This document shows, one piece after another, positions 54,970-63,287 of a stretch of 64,000 nucleotides of DNA (position 1 is the stretch's first letter; every line of letters begins with the position of its first letter). The DNA comes from Streptomyces atroolivaceus (GTDB lineage: Bacteria; Actinomycetota; Actinomycetes; Streptomycetales; Streptomycetaceae). The DNA lies in assembly GCF_000717025.1 (NCBI RefSeq), contig NZ_JNXG01000007.1, forward strand, positions 124,001 through 188,000. The letters are read 5' to 3'. Under the pieces are notes generated by a model that was given only the letters and a program-made list of their open reading frames with translations, made no database searches and had not been told where the DNA came from. Both the position numbers and the translations under genes were made by a program.

Positions 54970-55269
54970 TCAGTGGTCCCGGTCCCCGTGCCCGCGGTGT
55001 TCCGCGGCGATACCGAAGCGGTGCCGTTCGCCCGGAGCGGACGACACCGAGCGGATCGAGGAAACCGAGCTGATCACCTGCTCCTCGGCCGCCTCCTCCT
55101 GCGCCGCGGCCTCCTCGTTCTCGAGTCGCTGCAGGTCGGCAGCAGACACCAGGGCGACCAGAGGCTTTCCGTGCCGGGTCACCACCACGCGCTCACCCCC
55201 GTAGACGACGCGGTTGATCAGTTCGGCGAGCTCCGCCCGGGCTTGCGTCACCGGAATCTCGTAGGCCAT
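54970..55269 (-). CDS. Phd/YefM-type antitoxin
   Basis: A 99-residue protein. Residues 1-55 are a Phd/YefM fold: IPVTQARAELAELINRVVYG then RVVVTRHGKPLVALVS and AADLQRLE. The tail is Glu/Ala-rich then basic and His-rich (GERHRFGIAAEHRGHGDRDH). No toxin gene follows; the downstream ~570 bases are debris. It is either an orphan antitoxin or a repurposed DNA-binding protein. It is divergent from clpP. Confidence 0.85.
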   Translation of the reverse strand: MAYEIPVTQARAELAELINRVVYGGERVVVTRHGKPLVALVSAADLQRLENEEAAAQEEAAEEQVISSVSSIRSVSSAPGERHRFGIAAEHRGHGDRDH

Positions 55270-55348
55270 GCCTCCATCCTAACCTCCTGTACGTCCTGTA
55301 CATTTTTTACGTACTCCGATGCACTGTGGTCCGAGGAGAGGTATCGCC

Positions 55349-55984
55349 GTGTTCCGTCCCGCCGCCCGCTACGTCCTGCCTGAGTTCACCGAGCGCACCG
55401 CATACGGATCCCGGAGCATGGATCCCTACTCGAAGCTGCTGTCCGAGCGGATCGTCTTCCTCGGCACACCCGTGGACGACACCGCGGCTTCCGACCTGAT
55501 CGCGCAGTTCATGCACCTGGAGCACGCGGATCCCGACCGGCCCCTCTCCCTCTACATCAACTCGCCGGGCGGCTCTTTCAACGCCATGACGGCGGTCTAC
55601 GACACCATGCACTTCCTCGCCTGCGAGGTGGAGACCTTCTGTCTCGGTCAGGCGGGTGCCGGCGCGGCGGTACTGCTCGCGGCCGGCGCGCCCGGGCGCC
55701 GACATGCCCTGCCGGGCGCCCGGGTAGTCATCCGGCAACCCGCCCTGGGCGAACCGGTGCGGGGCCAGCCCTCCGATCTCGAGATCCAGGCGGCAGAGTT
55801 GCTGCGCGAGCGCGAGCTGCTCACGGCCATGCTGGCCCGTCACACGGGGCGCTCCGCGCCGGAGATCAGTGCCGACATCGAACGGGACACCATCCTCGAT
55901 GCCAGGGCTGCCCTGGCGTTCGGGCTGGTGGACCACGTCGTGGAGAACCGCACGCCGTCCCAGCCGCCGCATGACGCGAGGTGA
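55349..55984 (+). CDS. ClpP-family protein lacking catalytic Ser and His
   Basis: A 211-residue ClpP homologue of the Streptomyces ClpP3-like type ([13 protein letters not shown] start, [19 protein letters not shown] core). In active ClpP the nucleophile lies in GQAAS and the His in IHQP. Here these read GQAGA (Ala104) and IRQP (Arg129), while the Asp is kept (IERDTIL, Asp180). Spacing to the lost residues matches E. coli ClpP (25 and about 50 residues). It should assemble into a ring but not cleave; it may cap or modulate active ClpP. GTG at 55349 has GAGGAGAG upstream. The next gene starts eight bases past its stop. Confidence 0.9.
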   Translation: MFRPAARYVLPEFTERTAYGSRSMDPYSKLLSERIVFLGTPVDDTAASDLIAQFMHLEHADPDRPLSLYINSPGGSFNAMTAVYDTMHFLACEVETFCLGQAGAGAAVLLAAGAPGRRHALPGARVVIRQPALGEPVRGQPSDLEIQAAELLRERELLTAMLARHTGRSAPEISADIERDTILDARAALAFGLVDHVVENRTPSQPPHDAR

Positions 55985-55991
55985 ACGCCCC

Positions 55992-56300
55992 ATGCTCCAG
56001 CCCCAGTTCCCACCGCTTCCCGCCCTGACCCGCGCCGAGGCCGAGTTCATCGACTGCTACCTGGAGGTGCTCGACCAGCTCGGCCGCATCAACCCCGCGC
56101 GCGGCAGCGACACGTACGGAGCCCTCCGGGCAGCTCAGGCTCTCGCGTCCCGGGCCATCGCCCTCCGCGACGCCCTCGCGTCGATGCACGAGCGGGGCGA
56201 GTCTCAGATCCACGCGGGCACCCTCGCCAGAGCACTGCGAACGCTGGACGGAGAGCGCCGCGCCGGACGGATCGCCGTGCCCCCCGCGTCACCGAGTTGA
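55992..56300 (+). CDS. Hypothetical protein coupled to the ClpP homologue
   Basis: A 102-residue mostly helical protein, not recognised. It has TRAEAEFIDCYLEVLDQLGR, then TYGALRAAQALASRAIALRD and a final basic helix. ATG 55992 is chosen for the GAGGTGA site at 55978; an in-frame ATG at 55971 would overlap the clpP stop. The eight-base gap to the ClpP homologue suggests one transcript and a role with that protein, perhaps as an adaptor or partner; this is inference from position alone. Confidence 0.65.
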   Translation: MLQPQFPPLPALTRAEAEFIDCYLEVLDQLGRINPARGSDTYGALRAAQALASRAIALRDALASMHERGESQIHAGTLARALRTLDGERRAGRIAVPPASPS

Positions 56301-56639
56301 CCGCTTCCGCCGCCCGACTCGGGGGCCCCAGCCGCTTTTCGACGCCCTTTCACGACACGCCCGGCAGGCTGATGAGTTTTCCTCGCTCGATCGGCGTAGA
56401 AGCTCCCCCTCCTGAGGGGCGGTCCAACTTGCGCGACAAGCGCGGGAGCTGAACGACAGACATCGTTCCGCCGCTGGTACACAGCTGGTCCGGTGCGGCC
56501 ACCGCGGCTCCGGGCGCACCGCGTCCACCCGATCGGATCAGTGGTGACGACTCTCACATATCGCCACTTCAACGAGGAAATCCCGCGGTGCGTGCGTAAA
56601 GATCCCTGGGACGACAAGCCCCCGCCACCGCGGCGGGGC
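56301..56639. other. Intergenic region before the riboswitch
   Basis: About 340 bases between the clpP-linked gene and the riboswitch. I see no gene. The last ~100 bases (CACATATCGCCACTTCAACG near 56554) are less GC-rich and probably hold the promoter of the NlpC/P60 transcript. Confidence 0.5.
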
Positions 56640-56836
56640 GGTCCGGGCGGACGCCGAGTCCTGCCGCCGTCCGGATGCCTGGTCGACAGGAGTGGATCGG
56701 CAGGAGTGGAGGACCCGAGCACAACGGGCCGACCGGAATTCCGGGCGGCCCTCGGGGTGAAGCCGCTGTGTGCGGCCGGGCAACTTCGCCAGCCCGAACC
56801 CGACAGGTCATCCTTCACAGGCGGCTGACGAAGGGT
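56640..56836 (+). promoter_or_regulatory. c-di-AMP riboswitch (ydaO-yuaA type)
   Basis: The leader of the NlpC/P60 gene carries conserved ydaO-yuaA segments in order: GCCGAGTCCTGCCG (from about 56653), then GGGGTGAAGCCG (about 56754), GGCCGGGCAACTTCGCCAGC, and CCCGAACCCGACAGGTCA (about 56795). It ends in a hairpin, CCTTC...GAAGG, ending about five bases before the ATG. In Streptomyces these riboswitches precede cell-wall hydrolase genes and turn them off when c-di-AMP binds. Boundaries are approximate. Confidence 0.85.
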
Positions 56837-56841
56837 TGCGC

Positions 56842-57312
56842 ATGACTGCGCAGGTTCATGTCCCGTCTCTGTTCGCCCGGGTCGGTACGACCTCGGTCCT
56901 GACATTCGCCGTAGGCACCACCATGCTGGCACCCGGCTTCGTGAACGAAGCCGAGGCCGCCGCCCATTCGACGAGGGCGCTCGATGTCGCCGCCTCGAAG
57001 AAGGGTGCGCCCTACAGATGGGGCGCCACGGGCCCTCACCGGTTCGACTGCTCCGGGCTCACGCTCTACTCGTTCAAGAAGGCCGGCAAGAAACTTCCCC
57101 GAACGGCGCAGCAGCAGTACAACAAGACCCGCCATATCTCCAGGTCGCAGCGGAAACGCGGCGACCTGGTCTTCTTTCATGCGGGCCGCAGTGTGTACCA
57201 CGTCGGCATCTACGCCGGCAGCGGGAAGATCTGGCACTCGCCGAAGGCCGGCGCCGTGGTCCGGCTGGAGAAGATCTGGTCCGGCAGCGTCTGGTACGGG
57301 AGGGTCCGCTGA
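56842..57312 (+). CDS. Secreted NlpC/P60 peptidoglycan endopeptidase
   Basis: A 156-residue secreted hydrolase. A signal peptide occupies about residues 1-41 (VLTFAVGTTMLAPGF, ending EAEAAA). The NlpC/P60 domain has Cys70 in RFDCSGLTLYSF, His120 in YHVGIYAG and a third polar residue His132 (WHSPK). It would cut stem peptides in the cell wall during growth or spore germination. It is a single-domain enzyme without LysM or SH3. Control by the upstream c-di-AMP riboswitch is expected. Confidence 0.92.
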   Translation: MTAQVHVPSLFARVGTTSVLTFAVGTTMLAPGFVNEAEAAAHSTRALDVAASKKGAPYRWGATGPHRFDCSGLTLYSFKKAGKKLPRTAQQQYNKTRHISRSQRKRGDLVFFHAGRSVYHVGIYAGSGKIWHSPKAGAVVRLEKIWSGSVWYGRVR

Positions 57313-57330
57313 TACGCCCTTCCACCTCTT

Positions 57331-57993
57331 TCAGTGCAGCAGGGGCCCCGCCACCAGCACGAGCCCCAAGGCGGTGAGCGCCGAGCCGCTGCCGCCCTCG
57401 ATCACACGAGCGGCACGCGGCCGGCGCAGCCACCGGCCCAGGCGGTCCACCAGCAGTGCCACGGCCGGGAACCAGACGAGCGCGAGCAGTACGACCACCG
57501 AGGCCAGCAGCAGGGTCCTGGGGAGAGGCGCCGCGCCGTCGGGGACGAACTGAGGCAGCAGGCTGAGGAAGAGCACGGGCGCCTTCGGGTTGAGGGCGTT
57601 CGTCAGGAACCCCTGGCGCAGCGCACGTCCCGGCGCCGCCGGGGTCCCGCCCGTGACCTCCTCCTCGGAACCGGAACCGGAACCGGCACCGGCACCGGCG
57701 GCGGCGGCCCGACGCCGCATGGCGTACAGGCCACTGAGCCCGAGGTAGAGCACATAGGCGCCGCCGAGCAGCTGGACGCCGCGGAACAGGACGGGCATCG
57801 TCACGAGCACGGCGGCGAGCCCGGCGACGGCCAGCGCGGTGTGCACCACCAGTCCACCGGCGACCCCCACCGCGGTGGCCAGTCCGTCCCGCCGGGAAGC
57901 GAGCGCGTTGCGTACGACCACGGTGAAGTCGGCGCCGGGAAGCGCCACCATCCCGGCGGCCACGGCGACAAAGGCGAGCAGTTGTGCGTCCAT
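57331..57993 (-). CDS. LysE/RhtB family exporter
   Basis: A 220-residue protein with about six membrane helices. Family marks are the N-terminal PGADFTVVVRNAL (P-G-P/A-x-x) and FLTNALNPKAPVLFLSLLPQF. A low-complexity loop (RRRAAAAGAGAGSGSGSEEE) sits between helices 3 and 4 and is encoded by hexanucleotide-like repeats near 57667-57710. It exports amino acids or similar compounds. Divergent from a LysR regulator, 72 bases apart, so probably its target. Start at MDAQLL (57993). Confidence 0.88.
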   Translation of the reverse strand: MDAQLLAFVAVAAGMVALPGADFTVVVRNALASRRDGLATAVGVAGGLVVHTALAVAGLAAVLVTMPVLFRGVQLLGGAYVLYLGLSGLYAMRRRAAAAGAGAGSGSGSEEEVTGGTPAAPGRALRQGFLTNALNPKAPVLFLSLLPQFVPDGAAPLPRTLLLASVVVLLALVWFPAVALLVDRLGRWLRRPRAARVIEGGSGSALTALGLVLVAGPLLH

Positions 57994-58065
57994 GGGTACA
58001 CCCTGACCCGATCGGGCCTTTAGCGTGTACTTGCAATCTTCTGGGTCTGCCAAAAGGAACACTTA

Positions 58066-58980
58066 ATGTACGACCCGACACGGCTGGCCGCCCTGGTGGC
58101 GGTGGCCGAGGCCGGCTCGATCACACGGGCGGCCTCGCGGCTGGGCTACACCGCGCCCGCGCTCTCGCAGCAGCTCGCCAAGCTCGAGCGGGAAGCGGGT
58201 GCCGCCCTCCTCGTGCGTCATCACCGCGGGACTCGGCTGACTGCCGCAGGCGAGCTGCTGGCGGGACGGGCCAGACGCGTGCTGGACGAGATGGACCAGG
58301 CACGGCACGAGCTGGCCCGGCTCGCCGGGCTGTCGGGCGGCCGGCTGCGGGTCGGCACGTTCGTGACGGCCGGAATCCATCTGCTGCCGCCGGTGCTCAC
58401 CGCGTTCCGGCGCGCCCATCCCGACGTGGAGCTGACGGTCACGGACTACGAGCCGCCCGCAGGGGTGACCGCGGTGGCGGCGGGCGACGTGGACCTGGCA
58501 CTGACCCACGCGTACGAACCGGCCGCCGCCGATCCGATGCCGTCCGGGCTGTTCTCCGAGACGCTGCTCGTCGAGGAGCTGGTGCTGGTCACCGCGCTCG
58601 GGCAGATGCTCTCCGAGGGCAGCGGGCCGCTTCCCGTGGCCGAGCTCGCGGGGCGACCGTTGATCAGCAGCGCTCCGGAGCATCCGCCGAGGCGCGGGGT
58701 GGAGCGTGCGCTGGCCGAGGCGGGGGCCACCCCCGCCGTGGTGTGCGAGTCCCCCGGCTACGCCCTGGTGTGTGCCCTGGTCAGTGCGGGCCTCGGCGTG
58801 GCTGTGGTGCCGGAGATGGTGGCCGAGATGTCGCCGGCGCCCCTCGCCGTCCGGCGCCTGGAGCCCGCCGCTTTCCGGCGGACGATCTCCGTGGTGCACC
58901 GAGGGGACCGGAACACAGCTGCTGCGACGACGCTGATGGCGCTGCTGCGCAGCGGCTTCGGCCGGGCCTCCGCCGCGTAA
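58066..58980 (+). CDS. LysR family regulator
   Basis: A 304-residue regulator. HTH (about 3-60) includes ITRAASRLGYTAPALSQQLA; the substrate-binding domain (about 90-295) follows, with LRVGTFVTAGIHLLPPVL and LVCALVSAGLGVAVVPEM. It is divergent from the LysE-type exporter and likely activates it when a co-inducer (often the exported amino acid) is bound. The ATG at 58066 is chosen by homology to other LysR N-termini (MYDPTRLAALVAVAEAGS). Confidence 0.9.
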   Translation: MYDPTRLAALVAVAEAGSITRAASRLGYTAPALSQQLAKLEREAGAALLVRHHRGTRLTAAGELLAGRARRVLDEMDQARHELARLAGLSGGRLRVGTFVTAGIHLLPPVLTAFRRAHPDVELTVTDYEPPAGVTAVAAGDVDLALTHAYEPAAADPMPSGLFSETLLVEELVLVTALGQMLSEGSGPLPVAELAGRPLISSAPEHPPRRGVERALAEAGATPAVVCESPGYALVCALVSAGLGVAVVPEMVAEMSPAPLAVRRLEPAAFRRTISVVHRGDRNTAAATTLMALLRSGFGRASAA

Positions 58981-59038
58981 CGGCAGCTGCCCGCGCGAGG
59001 GCCCACCCGCCCCGTACGGTCCACCACCCGCCCGACAC

Positions 59039-59068
59039 CGACGGCCCGCGAAGCGCGGACGGCCGTCG
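59039..59068. terminator. Hairpin between convergent genes
   Basis: An 8-bp inverted repeat CGACGGCC/GGCCGTCG with a further CGCG/CGCG inner pairing lies in the 90-base gap between the LysR and the ATPase gene ends. Confidence 0.65.
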
Positions 59069-59070
59069 TG

Positions 59071-59502
59071 TCAGGCCCGCGCGGGATCCGGCCAGGGGAG
59101 AGCGATCGCCACGGTCTTACCACCGTCCGGGGTGGGGATGACACCGAGCCGGCCGCCGTGCTCCTTCAGCAGAGCTCGGATGATCACCATGCCGCGGCCG
59201 TTGTCCTGCCGGACCGCGGCGGGCAGCCGCTGGGGCCGGCGGGGGTGGCTGTCCGTCACACCCAGACAGAACTCGACGTCCCTGTCCAGTCGCAGGTCCA
59301 CGGTGAACGTGGGTGACTGTCCGAAGGTGTGCTGCACGGCGTTGGTGGCGAGTTCCGAGGCGATCAGCAGGATGGTGTCGGCCGTGTCGCCGTCCTCGGC
59401 CAGGCCCCATTCCGCGAGCACCCGGGCCACGTGTCTGCGGGCCGCGGAAACCGATGCCGGATCGCTCGGCAGGGTGACGGTTGCTTCCTGATGGTCTGCC
59501 AT
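59071..59502 (-). CDS. RsbW-like anti-sigma-factor ATPase (AbaA-OrfE type)
   Basis: A 143-residue GHKL ATPase with N-box ILLIASELATNAVQHTF, a VTDSHPRRPQ G1-like segment (lacking a standard DxGxG) and the lid NGRGMVIIRALLKEHGG. Single domain, no kinase target motif visible. Its neighbours are a WhiJ-like XRE regulator and a DUF397 protein transcribed divergently, the classic Streptomyces trio seen around whiJ and abaA that affects development. Start at MADHQEA with GAAAGGGA upstream. Confidence 0.88.
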   Translation of the reverse strand: MADHQEATVTLPSDPASVSAARRHVARVLAEWGLAEDGDTADTILLIASELATNAVQHTFGQSPTFTVDLRLDRDVEFCLGVTDSHPRRPQRLPAAVRQDNGRGMVIIRALLKEHGGRLGVIPTPDGGKTVAIALPWPDPARA

Positions 59503-59731
59503 GGCGACGCCGTCCCTTTCCCACCCCGGCCGACCCGCGGCCGGCCTGGACTGTGCTTCGCGCCAGACTGCCACCGATGCGGCCGCCCATGACGGCCATC
59601 CACCAAGATATGCATATATCTATCGCTCATTACGGTGAATTCTTCCCCCTGAGCCCCGAACGGGCGCGAAACTGGCCCCTTTCCGAGCCGGACCTGCGGG
59701 GGCGGCTGCCGCACCACGGGAGGAGTCCACC

Positions 59732-60703
59732 ATGCGGAACGGCCCTGCGGTTCGCCGCCGCAAGCTCGGGGAGGAGCTGCGCAGCCTGCGTCACACCTCG
59801 GGCCTCACGAGCCGGGACGCCGCCGGGCTGCTGGGCTGGCACCAGTCGAAGGTGAGCCGGATCGAGACCGGGGCGAGCGGGGTGACCGCCCGTGACGTGT
59901 CCCGGCTGCTGGATGCCTACGGCGTCGACGACCGGCAGCTGCGTTCTCTGCTCCAGACGCTCGCCGGCTCGGCCGGCGGTGGGGGAAACGGGTGGTGGCA
60001 CGCCTACCGCGGGCTCATTCCGCCCCAGTACCGCGACTTCATCAGCCTGGAGTCCCAGGCCGACGCCGCCCGCACGCTCGAGACCTCGGTGGTGCCGGGG
60101 CTGCTGCAGACCGCCGACTACGCGCGAGCGGTGACCCGGTCCTCGCTGGACGGGCTGCCGCCGGCCCAGCTCGACTCCCTGGTGGAGGTCCGGCTCGCCC
60201 GGCAGAGCGTGCTGCACGCCCCCCGGCCGCTGCGGCTCAGCGTCGTGCTCGACGAGGCGGTGCTACGCCGGGGGGTCGGCGGCCCACGCGTCATGGAGGA
60301 ACAGCTGCGCCATCTGACGCAGGCCGCTCAACTTCCTCACGTGACCCTCCAGTTGCTTCCGTTCGAGGCCGGGAGCTACATCGGGCTCACAGGGCCTTTC
60401 GTAATTTTCTCATTTCCGAACATTTCTGATCTGGATGTGGTCGTTCTTGACCACTTGACGAGTAGCCTCTATCTGGAGCGGAGAGAAGACCTTGAGGCGT
60501 ACAGCTCGGCCTTCCGCACGATGCAGGCCCACGCGCTGTCGCCTGAGCGTTCGCTGGACCTCATCGCCGCAATAGGCCGCGGCGGTCAGGCGGAACCTGC
60601 AGACTGCCCGAGGGGGGCACGATGTCCGACCGTCTCGCACAGCCCGCACAGCCCACACAGCCCGCATCCAGGTGGCGGCGCAGCAGCCGCAGCACCGGGA
60701 TGA
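59732..60703 (+). CDS. WhiJ-like XRE regulator with DUF5753 domain
   Basis: A 323-residue regulator. HTH (about 10-65) includes SRDAAGLLGWHQSKVSRIET. The DUF5753 domain (about 90-280) has SLESQADAARTLETSVVPGL and LLQTADYARAV, the typical motif. The C-terminal tail contains HSPHSPHSPH, a product of 9-base repeats that are read in another frame by the overlapping DUF397 gene. It belongs to the family of WhiJ, which represses development; its partner DUF397 protein usually binds it. Confidence 0.9.
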   Translation: MRNGPAVRRRKLGEELRSLRHTSGLTSRDAAGLLGWHQSKVSRIETGASGVTARDVSRLLDAYGVDDRQLRSLLQTLAGSAGGGGNGWWHAYRGLIPPQYRDFISLESQADAARTLETSVVPGLLQTADYARAVTRSSLDGLPPAQLDSLVEVRLARQSVLHAPRPLRLSVVLDEAVLRRGVGGPRVMEEQLRHLTQAAQLPHVTLQLLPFEAGSYIGLTGPFVIFSFPNISDLDVVVLDHLTSSLYLERREDLEAYSSAFRTMQAHALSPERSLDLIAAIGRGGQAEPADCPRGARCPTVSHSPHSPHSPHPGGGAAAAAPG

Positions 60704-60846
60704 ACAACTGCGTGGAAACCGCCGCGCTCGGCGACGGCCGTCTCGCCGTGCGCGATTCCAAGGACACGGGCCTGCCGCCGCTGCGCTTCTCGGCCCGGGC
60801 GTGGTCGTCCTTCGTCGCCGGACTGGACGGCGGTCCGGTCAGCTGA
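60622..60846 (+). CDS. DUF397 family protein
   Basis: A 74-residue protein. After a repetitive N-terminus (AQPAQPTQPA) comes the DUF397 core WRRSSRSTGMNNCVETA, AVRDSKDTG and the FSARAWSSFVAGL end. DUF397 proteins usually pair with WhiJ-like XRE regulators as antagonists. The ATG at 60622 lies 82 bases inside the XRE gene. The 3' end overlaps convergent bioF by eight bases. Confidence 0.88.
   Translation: MSDRLAQPAQPTQPASRWRRSSRSTGMNNCVETAALGDGRLAVRDSKDTGLPPLRFSARAWSSFVAGLDGGPVS
60637..60663 (+). repeat. 9-bp repeat read in two frames
   Basis: Three 9-base units (GCACAGCCC, GCACAGCCC, ACACAGCCC) lie within the overlap of the XRE and DUF397 genes. They encode the HSP repeat in one frame and AQP/TQP in the other. 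Confidence 0.85.
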
Positions 60847-61987
60847 CGGGCAGAGGCGCCGTCGCGAGGACCGTGCCCACAGCGGCGGAGATCTGCTTCC
60901 GCGTCAGATCCGCTCGGGCGGTCAGCCTGAGCCGCGAGATTCCGTCCGGCACCGACGGGGGCCGGAAGCACCCCACTGCGAGGCCTGCGGTTCGGCAGTC
61001 GGCGGCCCAGCGCACCGCCGATTCCGCCGATGGGGCCCGGACCGACACGACGGCGGCGTCCGGGCGTACCGCGGTCAGTCCTGCCTCCGTCAGCCTGGCG
61101 TACAGCTCGACGGCGACGGCCCCCGCCCTCGCCGCGCGTTCGGGCTCGCGCCGCAGCAGACGCAGAGCCCCCAGAGCCGCACCGGCGGACGCCGGCGCGA
61201 GTCCGGTGTCGAAGATGAACGTACGGGCCGCGTTGACCAGGTGACGGATGACCCGGTCGGGGCCGAGTACCGCTCCGCCCTGGCTGCCGAGCGACTTGGA
61301 GAGGGTGAGGGTGGCGACGACGCCCTCACCGCCCGCGAGTCCGGCGGCCTCGAGCGCGCCGCGCCCGCCCCGGCCCAGGACGCCCAGTCCGTGGGCGTCG
61401 TCCACAAGGAGGGCCGCGTCCGCGCCGCGGCAGACCTCGGCGAGTCCGGCCAGTGGAGCGGCGTCGCCGTCCACCGAGAAGACGGAGTCGGTGACGGCCA
61501 GCGCCCGTCCGCCGTGCGAGTGGAGCGCTTTTCGCACAGCCTCGGGATCCGCGTGCGGAACGACGGCGGTGGCGGCACGGGAGAGACGGCAGCCGTCGAC
61601 GATCGAGGCATGGTTGCCCGCGTCGGACACGATCAGCGAATCACGTCCGGTCAGCGCCGTGAGGGCGGCGAGGTTGGCCGCGTACCCGGAGGAGAACACC
61701 AGAGCGGATTCGAAACCGCAGAAGTCGGCGAGTTCTTGCTCGAGTTCGGCGTGCAAAGCGGTGGATCCGGTGACGAGGCGCGAACCGGTGGCGCCCGCGC
61801 CCCACGTCCGGACCGCTTCGGCTGCTGCGGCGGTGACCTCGGGGTGCCGGCTCAGACCCAGGTAGTCGTTGCTCGCCAGGTCCAGGAGTTCCGTCTCGGC
61901 GGGCCGGGGGCGCAGCGAACGGACGAGTCCGGCGTCGGCACGGCGCCGGGCCTCGTCGTCGAGCCAGTCGAACGGTGCGTAGGACAT
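60839..61987 (-). CDS. bioF: 8-amino-7-oxononanoate synthase
   Basis: A 382-residue PLP enzyme of the alpha-oxoamine synthase family. Features are [55 protein letters not shown] (Asp and His contacting PLP) and [15 protein letters not shown] (PLP-binding Lys). It condenses pimeloyl-ACP/CoA with alanine in biotin synthesis. Start at MSYAPFDW with AAAGGA upstream. It is transcribed away from bioB. Confidence 0.93.
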   Translation of the reverse strand: MSYAPFDWLDDEARRRADAGLVRSLRPRPAETELLDLASNDYLGLSRHPEVTAAAAEAVRTWGAGATGSRLVTGSTALHAELEQELADFCGFESALVFSSGYAANLAALTALTGRDSLIVSDAGNHASIVDGCRLSRAATAVVPHADPEAVRKALHSHGGRALAVTDSVFSVDGDAAPLAGLAEVCRGADAALLVDDAHGLGVLGRGGRGALEAAGLAGGEGVVATLTLSKSLGSQGGAVLGPDRVIRHLVNAARTFIFDTGLAPASAGAALGALRLLRREPERAARAGAVAVELYARLTEAGLTAVRPDAAVVSVRAPSAESAVRWAADCRTAGLAVGCFRPPSVPDGISRLRLTARADLTRKQISAAVGTVLATAPLPVS

Positions 61988-62129
61988 GAGCAGGTCCTTT
62001 TGTAGGCAGCTCACAGACCCTAACCGGGTGCGCAACGGGCCAGGGTGTGGCAATACACACAGCATCGGCCGGCTCTGCTGTCCGGTTCCTCCTTGGCCTA
62101 TGACGGTGCCGTACGTCAGGATCAACGCC
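61988..62129. promoter_or_regulatory. Divergent biotin promoter region
   Basis: A 142-base gap between divergent bioF and bioB. It contains an inverted repeat GTGTG-GCAATA-CACAC (62045-62060), a possible operator. No BioQ-type TGAAC/GTTCA palindrome is seen. Confidence 0.4.
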
Positions 62130-63287
62130 ATGGACCTGCTGAACACGCTGGTGGAAAAGGGGCTGCGGCGCGAACTGCCGACCCGTGACGAAGCGCTCGC
62201 CGTGCTGGCGACCTCCGACGACGAACTGCTCGACGTGGTGGCCGCGGCCGGAAAGGTGCGCCGTCAGTGGTTCGGCCGGCGCGTCAAGCTCAACTATCTG
62301 GTGAACCTGAAGTCCGGGCTGTGTCCCGAGGACTGCTCGTACTGCTCGCAGCGGCTCGGTTCCAAGGCCGAGATCCTCAAGTACACCTGGCTCAAACCGG
62401 ACGAGGCGAAGAAGGCCGCCGCCGCCGGGGTGGCCGGCGGCGCCAAGCGGGTGTGCCTGGTGGCCAGCGGCCGGGGCCCGACGGACCGCGACGTCGACCG
62501 GGTGTCGCAGACGATCGAGGCCATCAAGGAGCAGCACGAGGACGTCGAGGTGTGCGCCTGCCTCGGCCTGCTGTCGGAGGGCCAGGCCGACCGTCTGAGG
62601 TCCGCGGGCGCCGACGCGTACAACCACAACCTCAACACCTCGGAGGGGACGTACGGCGACATCACGACCACGCACACGTACGCCGACCGGGTGGACACCG
62701 TGCAGCAGGCACAGGCCGCCGGGCTTTCGGCGTGCTCCGGGCTGATCGCGGGCATGGGTGAGACGGACGCCGACCTGGTCGACGTCGTCTTCTCGCTGCG
62801 CGAGCTGGATCCCGACTCGGTGCCGGTCAATTTCCTGATTCCCATGGAGGGGACCCCGCTCGCGAAGGAGTGGCACCTCACGCCGCAGCGGTGCCTGCGC
62901 ATCCTGGCGATGGTCAGGTTCGTGTGCCCGGACGTCGAGGTGCGGCTCGCGGGCGGCCGTGAGGTCCATCTGCGTTCGATGCAGCCGCTCGCCCTGCACC
63001 TGGTCAACTCGATCTTCCTGGGGGATTACCTGACCAGTGAGGGCCAGTCCGGCCGGACCGACCTCGACATGATCGCGGACGCCGGTTTCGAGGTCGAGGG
63101 AGCGACGACGAAGACGCTGCCCGAGCACCGGGCGCCGGAAGCCGGCGGCTGCGGTTCGCACGAGGGCGGCTGCGCTCCGTGCGGCGGCGAGGCCGCCCCG
63201 GAGCCTTCCGAGGTCCTGGCGGCGCGTACGGATCTGGTGGCGGTCCGCCGCCGGGGCGCCGGGACGGACCTCGCGCCCAATGCCTGA
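62130..63287 (+). CDS. bioB: Biotin synthase
   Basis: A 385-residue radical SAM enzyme. [10 protein letters not shown] (CxxxCxxC) holds the 4Fe-4S cluster; [15 protein letters not shown] and [10 protein letters not shown] contain the conserved residues of the sulfur-donor cluster site. It inserts sulfur into dethiobiotin. The last ~60 residues are an actinobacterial extension with a Cys/His-rich patch [18 protein letters not shown] 62130 (MDLLNTL) is preferred; ATG 62100 is in frame. bioA overlaps its end by eight bases. Confidence 0.94.
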   Translation: MDLLNTLVEKGLRRELPTRDEALAVLATSDDELLDVVAAAGKVRRQWFGRRVKLNYLVNLKSGLCPEDCSYCSQRLGSKAEILKYTWLKPDEAKKAAAAGVAGGAKRVCLVASGRGPTDRDVDRVSQTIEAIKEQHEDVEVCACLGLLSEGQADRLRSAGADAYNHNLNTSEGTYGDITTTHTYADRVDTVQQAQAAGLSACSGLIAGMGETDADLVDVVFSLRELDPDSVPVNFLIPMEGTPLAKEWHLTPQRCLRILAMVRFVCPDVEVRLAGGREVHLRSMQPLALHLVNSIFLGDYLTSEGQSGRTDLDMIADAGFEVEGATTKTLPEHRAPEAGGCGSHEGGCAPCGGEAAPEPSEVLAARTDLVAVRRRGAGTDLAPNA

